DNA of 64,000 bases from Arthrobacter sp. Hiyo4 (GCA_002370555.1 AP014718.1:1922001-1986000); one strand, 5' to 3'. Shown: positions 10,836 to 23,611, numbered from the stretch's first letter. The notes: generated by a model from the letters alone, not told the origin. Numbers and translations are program-made.

Positions 10836-11428
10836 TGTAGCCTTCCGTGTTCTGAGATCGGGTCGTGCCTTCCGGGGCCGCGTGCTCGGGCTGGACTGCC
10901 GAACCTGCTCCGGATGGCCGAGTACGGGCCGGCGCAGTCACGCGGCTGCCAACGTCCGTTCCCTGGCTTTTTGCATGTCGATGGCGTGCTGGAGGATGCC
11001 CGCTGCCGCGACCTGATCAACCACTTTACGGTGGTTCCGGCTGCTCATGCCAGCTTCGTGCAGGTTACGGTGCGCCGTAACACTGCTCAGGCGCTCGTCA
11101 ACCAGGTTGACGGCAACATCCATTCCCGGGCAACGAACTCCGCGACCAGCAGTTCGGCGTAGTCCGTGGCCATCCTGGCAGAGGCGTGTTCCTCGCCCTT
11201 CATGGTGCGTGGCAGCCCCACAAAGACCTGGACGGCGCCCAGTTCCCCAGCGAGGGACGCGATGACACGCACGTCGGAATTCTTCTTGACGTTGCGGTCC
11301 AGGGTCTTGTGCGGAGTGGCCAGGATTTCGTCCCGGTCGCAGAGGGCCACACCCACACGGACAGTGCCGACGTCCACCCCAAGTTTGATGCCCTGAGGGT
11401 AGACGGCGGCGCCAGCGAATTCTGTCAC
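10819..11428 (-). CDS. ruvX: RuvX/YqgF-family Holliday-junction resolvase-like nuclease, frameshifted
   Basis: RNase-H-fold protein linked to 16S pre-rRNA 5'-end processing and perhaps junction resolution. The start VTEFAGAAV leads to LGVDVGTVRVGVALCD (first catalytic Asp), then VFVGLPRTMKG and, after a break at about 11130, VDERLSSVTAH and VDQVAAAGILQHAIDMQ. A second break at about 10962 (one G lost) joins to a hydrophilic tail that ends at TAA 10819-10821. GTG at 11428, 7 nt after the alaS stop. About 203 residues, with a tail longer than the E. coli protein. Confidence 0.9.
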
Positions 11429-11435
11429 GGGTTCC

Positions 11436-14109
<2,674 letters not shown>

Positions 14110-14229
14110 GAGCTGATTACATACCCTTCTCGGTTCACGCGTTGTGCCACGCATGACTTATTGATTCAGACGGCAGTGCCGGCAAGCGGCGGCTGCTGGT
14201 TTAATTCTCGCGCGTTTTGCCCGCCCGTT

Positions 14230-14458
14230 CAGCGGCGGGCTACGTCCTGGGAATCGATCCCGAGGGCCGCCCGAAGGTCGGTCTCGCGCTCATGCATTCC
14301 GGCACGCACGGCATCGGCGAAGTCGTACACGCCGTCAGCCAGCCGGCCCACCGCGCGGTTCAGGCCCTCGGGCCCAGGTTGGACTGGGCTTCGCTGATTT
14401 TGCGGAACGCGATGACACCGATGGCCACGCCGATTCCCATCCAGACAAATCGTTTCAT
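14230..14458 (-). CDS. DUF6167-like small membrane-anchored protein, frameshifted
   Basis: Start ATG at 14456-14458 gives MKRFVWMGIGVAIGVIAFRK, a short hydrophobic anchor, then SEAQSNLGP. A break at about 14375 joins LNRAVGRLADGVYDFADAVR and HERETDLRAALG, ending DSQDVARR with TGA at 14230-14232. About 76 residues. It sits between a DUF948 gene and alaS, a recurring arrangement in Arthrobacter-type genomes by recollection. One membrane helix and a helical cytoplasmic part suggest an accessory or scaffolding role, not established. Confidence 0.6.
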
Positions 14459-14475
14459 TTCAGTTCTCCGGTGGC

Positions 14476-14850
14476 TTAGCGGCTGCGGCGGCCGGGTGCG
14501 GGCTTCTTGCGGCTGGCCAGGGCGGAACGCACGCCATAGCTGAAGGCCGCCACCTTGATCAGCGGTGAACCGACTGTTGCTGCAACGAGTGAGGACAGTG
14601 CGGAAAGGTTTGCCGACGCATCCGAAACGTTGGAGGCGATGCCATCCACTTTCTTCAGCTGCTCGTTGGTAGTGGATACGGTCGCGGTGACTTCGTCCAT
14701 AAGGGGCGTGGCGCCGTCGCTGAGGGAGCGGATGGAGGTCCGAACTTCCTCCAGCACACTGCCGAGCTTCAGGATGGGCACAGCTAGCAGCAGCACCAGG
14801 AGCGCAAACACCCCGGCTGCGATCAGGCCGGCAATATCGCCACCAGACAT
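14476..14850 (-). CDS. DUF948 domain protein, single-pass membrane
   Basis: Intact 124-residue protein. It starts MSGGDIAGLIAAGVFALLVLL, an N-terminal transmembrane helix, followed by a long amphipathic region of Ser/Thr-rich heptads (EVRTSIRSLSDGATPLMDEV, TTNEQLKKVDGIASNVSD) characteristic of DUF948 and methyl-accepting-protein-like coiled coils. A basic tail (ALASRKKPAPGRRSR) closes it. It ends 17 nt before the DUF6167-like gene. Function unknown; proteins of this type are sometimes general-stress proteins. Confidence 0.75.
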   Translation of the reverse strand: MSGGDIAGLIAAGVFALLVLLLAVPILKLGSVLEEVRTSIRSLSDGATPLMDEVTATVSTTNEQLKKVDGIASNVSDASANLSALSSLVAATVGSPLIKVAAFSYGVRSALASRKKPAPGRRSR

Positions 14851-14943
14851 AGACGTTCATCTCCTTGAAACTGACGTGGATCTTTTACGTCCGCGCACGC
14901 TGCCTTGATGCGTTCCGCAGATGTCCCCCAAGTACCTTACATA

Positions 14944-14979
14944 CAAAGAAGCCCGTGGCGCTTGCCACGGGCTTCTTTG
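14944..14979. terminator. Hairpin terminator after rpsD
   Basis: Perfect inverted repeat with 16-bp arms (CAAAGAAGCCCGTGGC) and loop GCTT. On the minus strand it follows the rpsD stop by 15 nt and ends in TTTG, a standard intrinsic terminator that separates rpsD from the DUF948-alaS genes. Confidence 0.88.
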
Positions 14980-14994
14980 GATACGCTGCTGGGA

Positions 14995-15621
14995 TTAGCG
15001 TGCGTAGAATTCGACGACGAGCTGCTCTTCGCAGGTTACGGGAACCTCGGAGCGCTTCGGGCGACGGACCAGGCGGGCCTGCAGGGCGTCAAGCTTGACG
15101 TCCAGGTAGGCCGGAACCTGGGGCAGGACGTCGCGGTGTGCGCCGGCTGCTGCAACCTGGAGCGGAACCATGGTTTCGCTGCGGGTGTGGACGTGGACAA
15201 GCTGGCCTTCGCTGACGCGGAAGGACGGGCGGTCAACGCGGATTCCGTCAACCATGATGTGGCGGTGCACAACGAGCTGGCGGGCCTGGGCGATGGTGCG
15301 GGCGAAGCCGGCACGCAGCACGAGGGCGTCGAGACGCATTTCGAGCAGTTCGATCAGGTTTTCACCGGTCAGGCCCTTGGTGCGGCGGGCTTCTTCGAAG
15401 GCGCGGGTCATCTGGGCTTCGCGGATGCCGTACTGGGCGCGCAGACGCTGCTTTTCGCGCAGACGTACGGCGTAGTCGGAGTCCTGCTTCTTGCGGGCAC
15501 GGCCATGCTCACCGGGGCCGTACGGGCGGCGCTCCATGTATTTGGCGGCCTTGGGGGTCAGAGCAATGCCGAGTGCACGCGAGAGGCGTGCTGTACGGCG
15601 AGCACGAGTGTTGTTAGCCAC
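14995..15621 (-). CDS. rpsD: 30S ribosomal protein S4
   Basis: Intact 208-residue protein. It begins MANNTRARRTARLSRALG and includes YGPGEHGRARKK and, in the S4 RNA-binding domain, RLDALVLRAGFARTIAQAR and HRHIMVDGIRVDRPS. It binds 16S rRNA early in 30S assembly. No zinc-knuckle cysteines are seen near the N-terminus, so it is the zinc-independent form. It stands alone with its own terminator, not in the alpha operon with rpsM/rpsK/rpoA, which is usual in Micrococcaceae. ATG at 15621; the 274 bp upstream hold the rarA stop hairpin and presumably the rpsD promoter. Confidence 0.96.
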   Translation of the reverse strand: MANNTRARRTARLSRALGIALTPKAAKYMERRPYGPGEHGRARKKQDSDYAVRLREKQRLRAQYGIREAQMTRAFEEARRTKGLTGENLIELLEMRLDALVLRAGFARTIAQARQLVVHRHIMVDGIRVDRPSFRVSEGQLVHVHTRSETMVPLQVAAAGAHRDVLPQVPAYLDVKLDALQARLVRRPKRSEVPVTCEEQLVVEFYAR

Positions 15622-15819
15622 TTGTGTCCTTCCAATATCTGCGGTGTGTCAGTGTTACTGGCCTCCATAATGGAGAGCATCGGCCAACCGCTGCCTTTTG
15701 CTACTGGGCACAGGGCTACCCCAACGAAACAGCAGAAATACTGAAGGATGGGGAGATTGCGTCCGCGCCTTGCCAGACAACGAACAATCTTAGCAGGATT
15801 CGGCTGCATTCCCACACTC

Positions 15820-15840
15820 CGCCGGCCGCTCCGGCCGGCG
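15820..15840. terminator. Hairpin after rarA
   Basis: Inverted repeat with 9-bp arms CGCCGGCCG / CGGCCGGCG and a 3-nt loop, about 55 nt after the rarA stop on the minus strand. G+C-rich, no T-run. The remaining intergenic sequence to 15621 shows no gene. Confidence 0.5.
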
Positions 15841-15895
15841 CTCCCCGGTCACTGCCGTGGCGTCACTGCCCGGGCCACTCCACCGACGAGGCCGG

Positions 15896-17295
15896 TCAGT
15901 TGCCGCGGATGATCTTGCGCAGGCGTTCGAGGCGCACGGCTATGTCCCGTTCCGCGCCGTTGGCGGTGGGCTCGTAGTAGTCCCGACCCACCAGATCATC
16001 CGGCGGGTACTGCTGGCTTGCCACGGAATGTGGGGCATCGTGGGCGTACTTGTAGCCGAGCCCGTGGCCCAGCTGCTTGGAGCCGGGGTAGTGCGCATCA
16101 CGCAGGTGCGCCGGGATCCCGTTGCCCAGGCCGGCACGGACATCCGCGACGGCCTTGTTGATTCCCATGTACGCGGCATTGGATTTCGGCGCGGTGGCCA
16201 GATGCACCACGGCCTCGGCCAGGACGATCCGCCCCTCGGGCATGCCGATCAGCTGGACTGCCTGGGCGGCGGCGACCGCCGTCTGCAGCGCTGTGGGGTC
16301 CGCCATTCCCACGTCTTCCGCCGCGGAAATCACGATGCGCCGGGCGATGAACCTCGGGTCCTCCCCTGCCTCCAGCATTCTGGCCAGGTAGTGCAGTGCC
16401 GCGTCGACGTCGGAGCCACGGACCGATTTGATGAATGCGCTGGCGACGTCGTAGTGCTGGTCCCCGGCGCGGTCGTAGCGCACGGCAGCCACATCCAGGG
16501 CGCGTTCGGTGTGCTTGAGTTCCACGATGACCAGCGAGTCGGCAGCGGCGTCGTCCGCATCGCCGAAGGCCACGCCTGCTGCGGCTTCGAGGGCCGTCAA
16601 GGCTCGCCGGGCGTCGCCGCCCGCGAGCCGGACAAGGTGCGCCATGGCCTCGGCGCTGAGCTCCACTTTCCCGTTCAGGCCGCGTTCGTCCGCCACGGCG
16701 CGCTGCAGGAGCCCTTCAATGTCCGCCTCCGTCAGCGGTTTCAGGGTGAGCAGGAGCGAGCGGGACAGCAGGGGCGAAACCACCGAAAAGGACGGGTTTT
16801 CGGTGGTGGCTGCTACGAGCACCACCCACCGGTTTTCGACGCCGGGCAGCAGGGCATCCTGCTGGGCCTTGTTGAAGCGGTGGATCTCGTCAAGGAAAAG
16901 CACCGTGGTGGTCTTGTACAGGTCCCGTGCTGTCAGGGCTTCGTCCATAACCCGCCGGACGTCCTTGACGCCCGCGGTGATGGCGGACAGCTCCACGAAC
17001 TTCCGCCCCTTGCCCTTGGCGATCACGTGCGCCAGTGTGGTTTTTCCGGTCCCGGGCGGACCCCACAGAATCAGCGAGCTGGGCCCGCGGGACCCAGGGC
17101 GTCGGTGCCAGCCGCCAACTGCCGCAACGGCGATCCCTGCCCCAGCAGGTGCTGCTGGCCCACCACGTCGTCCAGGGTGCGCGGCCGCATCCGGACGGCC
17201 AAGGGACTGCGGGGCGCCGCGGTCCGGCCGGACGACGACGGTTCATCAGTGTCGTCGTCGTCATTGCCATGCCCTTGGGCGAAGAGATCATCCAC
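15896..17295 (-). CDS. rarA: Replication-associated recombination protein RarA (MgsA), frameshifted once
   Basis: AAA+ clamp-loader-like ATPase that acts at stalled replication forks. After an acidic N-terminus the motif [18 protein letters not shown] appears; the Walker [16 protein letters not shown], Walker [20 protein letters not shown], sensor AATTENPSF and the C-terminal tetramer domain ([26 protein letters not shown]) are clear. A single break at about 17085 interrupts the protein just before Walker A. Start GTG at 17295. About 466 residues. It is divergent from acVLRF1, 61 bp away. Confidence 0.93.
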
Positions 17296-17356
17296 ATAGA
17301 TAGGCTACTCATTAGTTCACTGCCCCACTTCCGCCCTCCATACAAGGGATCCCGCC

Positions 17357-18027
17357 ATGAGCGCACGCAGCACCCCGGCGCCGGCCGGCCGGGGTCCGTC
17401 AGGACCGCGTTTGTGTCCGGCGGACGCCTGGCCGGCTGGGCGGAACGCTTCGGTGCCTCGCACGGCGGCTTCCGGATCAGCGATGACGACGACGGCGTGA
17501 GGCTGCTGGCGGCCGACGGCACCACCGCGCTGCTCCAGGCGCCCTGGCCGCCTGACGGACGGCCCGGGCGCGGCGCTGATCCGCTGGAGCGCCTGGCCTC
17601 CGTCGCCGCCCAGCCACGGACGGCTGGCCTGGTGCTCGTGCGGCGCGGCGGCTATGCGGTGGGCGTTGCCCGGGAAGGCATCGTGCTCGCGTCCAAGGCA
17701 GGGTCCCGCTACGTGCAGTCCCGCACCGCGGCCGGCGGCCAGTCCCAGCAGCGGTTCGCACGGCGCCGGGCCAACCAGGCTGATGAGCTGGTGGAGAAAG
17801 TGGCAGCCCACGCCGCAGCGGTCTTCGGTGGCCAGTCGATCGAGTACCTGGCGCCCGGCGGGGACCGGGCCCTTGCGGGGCTGGTCATGGACCAACCTGC
17901 CATGAAGCTGTATGCCTCAGTCCCCCGGCTGGACTTCCTGGATGTGCCTGATCCCACTGGCTCGGTGCTGCGGAAGGCCGCCGCGGATGTCTGCGCCGTC
18001 CGGATACAGGTGGCGGACGCACCGTAG
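17357..18027 (+). CDS. acVLRF1-family peptidyl-tRNA hydrolase (actinobacterial Vms1-like release factor), frameshifted once
   Basis: Start ATG at 17357 follows AAGGGA by 7 nt. After a break at about 17385-17395 the frame is clean to the TAG at 18025-18027. The core resembles the eRF1-like VLRF1 domain: VSGGRLAGWAERF, VLVRRGGYAVGVA, then KAGSRYVQSRTAAGGQSQQ with RFARRRANQADELV, where the Gln-rich GGQSQQ segment corresponds to the catalytic Gln motif of Vms1/ANKZF1. These proteins are predicted to release nascent chains from stalled 50S complexes. No zinc finger is present, as in the actinobacterial short form. About 223 residues. Function inferred from family. Confidence 0.8.
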
Positions 18028-18061
18028 CCGGCGCTGGCCAAGGCGGAGCGACCCTCCTAAT

Positions 18062-18126
18062 GCAACGCGGGGTCACGTTTCGCCCGATGAACCTCGGTTA
18101 TCGGGCGAAAAGTGACCCCGCGTTGC
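18062..18126. repeat. Long intergenic palindrome 2
   Basis: Inverted repeat with 27-bp arms and one mismatch (left arm begins GCAACGCGGGGTCACG; right arm ends TGACCCCGCGTTGC), loop 11 nt. It lies between the convergent acVLRF1 and GNAT genes and could end transcription from both sides. I recall near-identical GGGGTCACTTTTCGCCC palindromes scattered through Arthrobacter genomes, which would make it a dispersed repeat; this needs a search. Confidence 0.85.
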
Positions 18127-18147
18127 CTATGACAGAGGGCAGGCTCC

Positions 18148-18974
18148 TTAGCAGCCGGTCAGGTTCCGCTTGGGCCGTTCCTGCCGGTAGAGGTAGCGGC
18201 CGGCCTCCTGGAATCCCGCCTGGGCGTAGAGCTGCCGGGCCCCGGAGTTCGCTGCGGTGACCAGCAGCCAGTAGCGGGCCAGGTTGCGGGCGGCGCCTTC
18301 GTGCAGGAGTGCCTGCAAGATCCGAAGGGCGTGGCCGCGCCGGCGGGCTTCCGGCGGGTGGCCATGCAGTAGAGCCCGCCCCAAATGCCTCCCGCCTCGC
18401 CGGCGGTAGGAACAGCCAGCCGGCCGACGGCGGCGGGGACACCGTCGTCGGACCTCACCAGGGCATACAGCGACGGGCAGCCTGCCAGGATGGTGCGTGC
18501 GGTCGACCGCTCGGCCGGGCCGCCGCGCCCATCCACGCTCCACCACAGCTCAAGCCACTCATTGCTGGGGACCGTGGAGATCTCGACGCCGGAACCGGCC
18601 ACCGCAGGGTGGGTCACTTCAGGACGTGTTCCGCTGCTCCGGCACATCACCAGTGTTTCGGATTGGCGGGTGAAGCCTTCCCCGTCGAGGATGGCATTCA
18701 GCCCGGCGGAGCGGGGATCATCGAAGACCTGGAAAATCAGCGGCAGGCGCCGGCCGCGGTACCAGAGCCGGGCTGCACGCAAAGCCTCGTGCTGCCGGCT
18801 TGTATCGCCCTCCGGCTCGCGCGGCCAGACGGAGTTGGCGCGCTGGGTCACGCCGGAGGCTGCGCGAAGCACCCAGCCGTCGGATTCCTCGCGGTCCGGG
18901 GCCGGCCAGGCGGCATCCATCAGCGCCTCAAGCCCTGGCAGGGCAAGGGCTGGTGCAGGACGTGAAACTGTCAT
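18148..18974 (-). CDS. GNAT-family N-acetyltransferase, frameshifted once
   Basis: A long N-terminal GNAT-like half (GWVLRAASGVTQRANSVWP, IFQVFDDPRSAGLNAILDGEG) is followed by the acetyl-CoA-binding half with AAVGRLAVPTAGEAGGIWGG; a break at about 18330-18345 joins to GHALRILQALLHEG, LLVTAANSGARQLYAQAGF and EAGRYLYRQERP. The order of motifs V, A and B of the GNAT fold is visible. ATG at 18972-18974, TAA at 18148-18150, about 275 residues. The acceptor substrate is unknown. Confidence 0.82.
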
Positions 18975-18998
18975 GGCGTACCACTCTTCGAATGCGAA

Positions 18999-19022
18999 AG
19001 GCCCCCGGTTTCCCGGGGAGCC
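18999..19022 (-). terminator. Hairpin terminator after aspS
   Basis: On the minus strand a G+C-rich stem (CCCCGG pairing with CCGGGG, loop GAAA) is followed by CCTTTC, about 20 nt after the aspS stop. It also lies just upstream of the GNAT start. Confidence 0.5.
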
Positions 19023-19042
19023 CCTCGACTGCGGTGCTTGGA

Positions 19043-20828
19043 CTACTCGGCCTTTTTGGGCTCTTCCGATTTCGACTGGGGCTTGAAGTCCACGCCGGCC
19101 TCCTTGCGCTGCTGCGGCGTGATCGGCGCCGGGGCCTGCGTCAGGGGGTCGTAACCGTTGCCCGTCTTCGGGAAGGCAATGACGTCGCGGATGGACTCCA
19201 CGCCTGCCAGTAGGGCAACCACGCGGTCCCAGCCGAACGCGATGCCGCCGTGCGGAGGGGCGCCGAACTTGAAGCCTTCCAGCAGGAAGCCGAACTTGGT
19301 CTGGGCGTCTGCCTTGTCCAGCCCCATCAGTTCAAAGACGCGTTCCTGGACGTCACGCTCGTGGATGCGGATGGAGCCGCCGCCGATTTCGTTGCCGTTG
19401 CAGACAATGTCGTAGGCGTAGGACAGGGCCGATTCCGGGTCCTTGTCGAACGTGTCCATGAACTCGGGCTTGGGCGAAGTGAAGGCGTGGTGGACGGCCG
19501 TCCACTTTCCGGCGCCAACAGCCACATCGCCGGACGCCACCGCTGCGGCGGCCGGTTCGAACATGGGGGCGTCAACCACCCAGCAGAAGGCCCAGGCGCT
19601 GGGGTCGATCAGGCCGGTGCGGTGGCCGATCTCCACGCGGGCAGCACCCAGGAGGGCACGGGCCGCTGACTTCTCACCGGCGGCGAAGAAGATGCAGTCG
19701 CCTGGCTTGGCGCCCACCGCGTCGGCGAGGCCTGCACGCTCGGTTTCGTTCAGGTTCTTGGCAACAGGGCCGGCCAGTTCGCCGTCTTCCTTGAAGAGGA
19801 CGTAGGCCAGGCCCTTGTGGCCACGCTGCTTGGCGAATTCCTGCCAGCCGTCCAGGGTGCGCCGCGGCTGGGAAGCGCCGCCGGGCATCACCACGGCGCC
19901 GACATACGGGGCCTTGAAGACGCCGAAGCCGGTGTCCTTGAAGAATTCGGTGAGCTCAGTCAGCTCCACGCCGAAGCGGAGATCGGGCTTGTCCGAGCCA
20001 TAGCGCGCCATGGCGTCGGCGTACGTGATGCGCTGGATGGGGTCGGGATCTCGACGTCGATCAGCTTCCACAGCGCCTTGACGATGCTTTCGCCCAGGGC
20101 AATGATGTCGTCCTGGTCCACGAAGCTGGCTTCGATGTCCAGCTGGGTGAATTCGGGCTGGCGGTCGGCGCGGAAGTCCTCGTCGCGGTAGCAGCGCGCG
20201 ATCTGGTAGTACTTCTCGAAGCCGCCCACCTGCAGGAGCTGCTTGAAAAGCTGCGGGGACTGCGGCAGTGCGTACCAGGAACCCGGCGCCAGGCGGGCAG
20301 GTACCACGAAGTCCCGGGCGCCTTCCGGCGTCGAACGCGTCAGCGTGGGGGTCTCGATCTCGACAAAGCCGTCCTGGTGGAGCAGTTCACGGGCAATCCG
20401 GTTGGCTTCGGAGCGCAGCCGGAGGTTGCGGGCGGGCCGGGGCGGCGCAGGTCGAGGTAGCGGTGCTTCAGGCGGGCTTCCTCACCGACCTCCACGTGCT
20501 CGTCGATCTGGAACGGCAGCGGATCGGAGGTGTTAAGGATAACCACCTTGTCCGCCATTACCTCGATGGCGCCGGTGGCCAGTGCGGGGTTCTCGTTGCC
20601 CTCGGGGCGCTCGGAGACGGTGCCGGTGATCTGCAGGACGTACTCATTGCGCAGGCCGTGGAAGACCTCTTCCTCACGGACCACAACCTGGGCCACGCCG
20701 GACGCATCGCGCAGATCCACGAATGCAACACCACCGTGATCACGACGGCGGCCCACCCAGCCAGCCAGGGTTACGGTTTGTCCAATGTGCTCGGAGCGAA
20801 GGGATCCGAGGTCATGTGTGCGCAGCAC
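19043..20828 (-). CDS. aspS: Aspartyl-tRNA synthetase, frameshifted
   Basis: The anticodon-binding OB fold opens with [18 protein letters not shown] and [12 protein letters not shown]; the class II motifs are [20 protein letters not shown] (motif 1 region), [20 protein letters not shown] (motif 2) and [17 protein letters not shown] (motif 3). The bacterial-type GAD insertion domain ([19 protein letters not shown]) is present, so this is the roughly 600-residue bacterial form. Breaks at about 20435 and 20045. GTG start at 20828, acidic/basic tail ending SEEPKKAE, stop at 19043. No regulatory leader is evident in the 108 bp to the divergent permease gene. Confidence 0.95.
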
Positions 20829-20936
20829 AGCACGCCTTTCTGAAGACGACAGCAGGAAAACAAAGATAAAACTGCATAGGATCGTTCCGGGAACAATCCC
20901 GTCTGAGTTTACCCGCTGGAAAGGCCCGCCTCCCCC

Positions 20937-22206
20937 ATGCCCGAACACCAGCAGCTTCAACGGAGGCTCGGCGTGTTTGACGCCACGTCCATCGGCCTGG
21001 GCTCCATGCTCGGGGCCGGCGTTTTTGTGGTCTTCGCCCCGCCGCGGGCCTGGCCGGAAATTTCCTGGTCCTGTCGGTCCTGATCGCGGGTGCCGTGGCC
21101 TACTGCAACGCGGTGGCCTCCGCGGAACTGGCCGCACGGTATCCGGCCAGCGGCGGAACGTACGTGTACGGCCGGAAGCGCCTGGGGGAATGGCCCGGTT
21201 TCCTGGCCGGCTGGGGATTTGTCAGCGGCAAGACGGCCTCCTGCGCCGCCATGGCGCTGACGTTCGGCCACTACGTGTCACCGGGCTACGCGGTGCCGGT
21301 TGCCATCGCTGCGGTCGTGGCGCTGACCGCTGTGAACCTGTTTGGCATTACCCGCACAGCACTCCTGACCAGAATCCTGCTGTGCGTTGTCCTGGCCACC
21401 CTGGTGTTTGTTGCCGCTGCCGCCATCGTGGGGCCGCATCCTGCGGGCTTTTCGGCAGGCGAAACGTCCGACGGCGGAGCTACCGCCGGCAGTGTTCCCG
21501 CCGACCTGGGCGGGGTGCTGCCGGCCGCCGGCCTGATGTTCTTCGCCTTCGCGGGTACGCCCGCATCGCCACCCTCGGGGAGGAAGTCAAGGACCCGGCC
21601 AGGACCATTCCGCGTGCGATCCTGGCGGCCCTCGCCGGCGCCTTCGCCATCTACCTGGCGTTGGCGCTGCTGCTCCAAAACCACTTGACCGAAGGCATGC
21701 TGGCCGCCACCACGGCCCCGCTGCTGGACGCTGTTGTGAATTCGCAGTTCGCCGCCGGTGCGCCAGTGGTCCAGGCCGGCGCGGCAGCGGCGTGCCTGGG
21801 TGCGTTGCTGGCGCTTATCACCGGAGTGGGCCGCACAACTTTGGCTATGGCGCGGGAACGCGACCTGCCGGCGCCCCTCGCCCGCATGGGCGGCAAGCAC
21901 ACGGTGCCGTTCGTGGCAGAACTGGCGGTGGCCGCCGTCGTGATCTTCCTGATCCTGACCACTGACGTGATGACGGTGGTGGGGTTCTCCAGCTTCGGTG
22001 TGCTCATCTACTACGCGGTGACGAACGCCGCCGCGTACACCCTCGAGGAGCACCCGGCCCACGGCCCCCGGTGGCTCAATGTGGCCGGCTTCATCAGCTG
22101 CCTGCTGCTGGCCTTCACGCTGCCGCCTGCTTCAGTGCTTGGGATGGCCGCTGTCCTGGCCGCAGGAGCGGCCGGCCGGTTCGTGGTGCTTCGGCTCCGC
22201 CGCTAG
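20937..22206 (+). CDS. APC-superfamily amino-acid permease, frameshifted
   Basis: Multi-spanning transporter of about 425 residues. The first helix carries the sodium/substrate-loop signature [16 protein letters not shown]; later come [19 protein letters not shown] and [17 protein letters not shown], typical of the APC family, and [14 protein letters not shown]. Breaks at about 21045 and 21558 (FAFAG to [20 protein letters not shown]). Around 12 membrane helices can be counted. ATG at 20937, TAG at 22204-22206. It is probably an amino-acid importer or exchanger; the substrate cannot be told. It is divergent from aspS and convergent with hisS. Confidence 0.85.
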
Positions 22207-23611
22207 CTGCCGCCAGACCGGGCTGTTCAGGCCGGCTGGCTGCTGCCGCTGGCACCTGGACTGTTGTGACCTGGACGTTAAGGTCTTCCGACGCCGGCGT
22301 CCAGGTTGCGGGATCAGCGTCGGCCTGCGCGCCGGACCGGATGTCCTTGACCTGGTGCTTGCCGCCGTCGTCGGTGAACCAGACGAACGGGATCCCGCGG
22401 CGGTCCGCGAATTTGATCTGCTTCCCGAACTTCTCGGCCTTCGCCGCGACCTCGGTGGCGATGCCCCTGCTGCGGAGCTGGGCGGCAACGTCCTGCGCAG
22501 CGCCCCAGCTGTCGTCGTCGGTCAGGGCAACCAGTACCGCCGTAGGGACGGAGCGGGATGCCTTCGCCAGGTCCTGGCTCAGGATGCGCGACACCAGCCG
22601 CGTCACACCGATGGAGAGGCCGACGCCGGGGAACTTGCGGTTGCCCTTGCTCGCCAACGCGTCGTAGCGGCCGCCGGAGCAGATGGAACCGAGCTGTTCG
22701 TGGCCCACCAGGACCGTCTCCACCACCGTGCCCGTGTAGTAGTCCAGGCCGCGGGCGATGCTGAGGTCCGCTACAACCTTGCCCGGCGCGCGCTGCACGG
22801 CGGCCTCGATGACCTGTTCGAGCTCATTCAGGCCCTCCTCGAGGAGGTCGTTCGTCACGCCGAGCGCACGGACCTGGGCCACAAACGAGGTGTCCTCGGT
22901 ACGGATTCCTGCCAGCTTCAGCGCGGCCTGCGCCTGCTCATCAGTAGCACCCAGTTCCGTCTTGAGCATCTCTGCGACCTTGGCTGCGCCGATCTTTTCC
23001 AGCTTGTCAATGCTGCGGAGCACGCCGGCAGTGTCATCCAGGCCGATGCCACGGTAGAAGCCTTCGGCAAGCTTGCGGTTGTTGATCCGGAGGCGGAAGT
23101 CCGGAATCGGCAGTGCGCTCAAGGCTTCGGCAATGACAAGGGCAATCTCCACGTCATAGCGGAACGGCAGCTCGCCGTCGCCCACCACATCGATGTCTGC
23201 CTGGGTGAATTCGCGGGCCCGGCCTTCCTGCGGGCGCTCCCCGCGCCAGACTTTCTGGATCTGGTAACGCCGGAACGGGAACGCGAGGTACCCGGCGTTC
23301 TCCACGACGTACCGCGCAAAAGGCACCGTGAGGTCGAAGTGCAGCGCGAGGGCGTTGGGGTCAGCTTTGCCGGCCTTGCCCGCGTCGGACGTGTCGGCGT
23401 CGTCGTCCTGAAGGCGGCTGAGGCCGTAGACCTCCTTATCAATCTCACCCTTGCGCAGCAGCTGGCCCACGGTTTCCACGGCACGGGTCTCGATGGACGC
23501 GAAGCCGTGCAGCTCAAAAACCTTGCGCAGGGTGTCCAGCACATGCAGCTCCACCAGCCGCTCCTCGGGAAGCCACTCGGGGAATCCGGACAGGGAGGCT
23601 GTGCGTGCCAT
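22115..23611 (-). CDS. hisS: Histidyl-tRNA synthetase (C-terminal end uncertain)
   Basis: Class II synthetase with LHFDLTVPFARYV, RYQIQKVWRGERPQEGRAREF (motif 2), ARGLDYYTGTVVETVL (histidine-A motif), GSICSGGRYDALA and GVGLSIGVTRL (motif 3), then the anticodon-binding domain TAVLVALTDDD. The open frame runs to 22115, 92 bp into the convergent permease gene. The last 30 residues are just the antisense of that gene, so the real stop is probably near 22210-22240 and has been lost with one base. ATG at 23611. This is one of the few long genes with no internal break. Confidence 0.94.
   Translation of the reverse strand: MARTASLSGFPEWLPEERLVELHVLDTLRKVFELHGFASIETRAVETVGQLLRKGEIDKEVYGLSRLQDDDADTSDAGKAGKADPNALALHFDLTVPFARYVVENAGYLAFPFRRYQIQKVWRGERPQEGRAREFTQADIDVVGDGELPFRYDVEIALVIAEALSALPIPDFRLRINNRKLAEGFYRGIGLDDTAGVLRSIDKLEKIGAAKVAEMLKTELGATDEQAQAALKLAGIRTEDTSFVAQVRALGVTNDLLEEGLNELEQVIEAAVQRAPGKVVADLSIARGLDYYTGTVVETVLVGHEQLGSICSGGRYDALASKGNRKFPGVGLSIGVTRLVSRILSQDLAKASRSVPTAVLVALTDDDSWGAAQDVAAQLRSRGIATEVAAKAEKFGKQIKFADRRGIPFVWFTDDGGKHQVKDIRSGAQADADPATWTPASEDLNVQVTTVQVPAAAASRPEQPGLAAASGGAEAPRTGRPLLRPGQRPSQALKQAAA

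Noticed and set aside
14110..14229. T-box leader before alaS (also examined before aspS, hisS and thrS)
   Set aside because: No specifier stem or T-box-like conserved sequence seen; leaders are short.
15857..17299. 480-codon plus-strand open frame opposite rarA
   Set aside because: Antisense shadow of rarA; composition rich in Arg/Gly/His with no family features.
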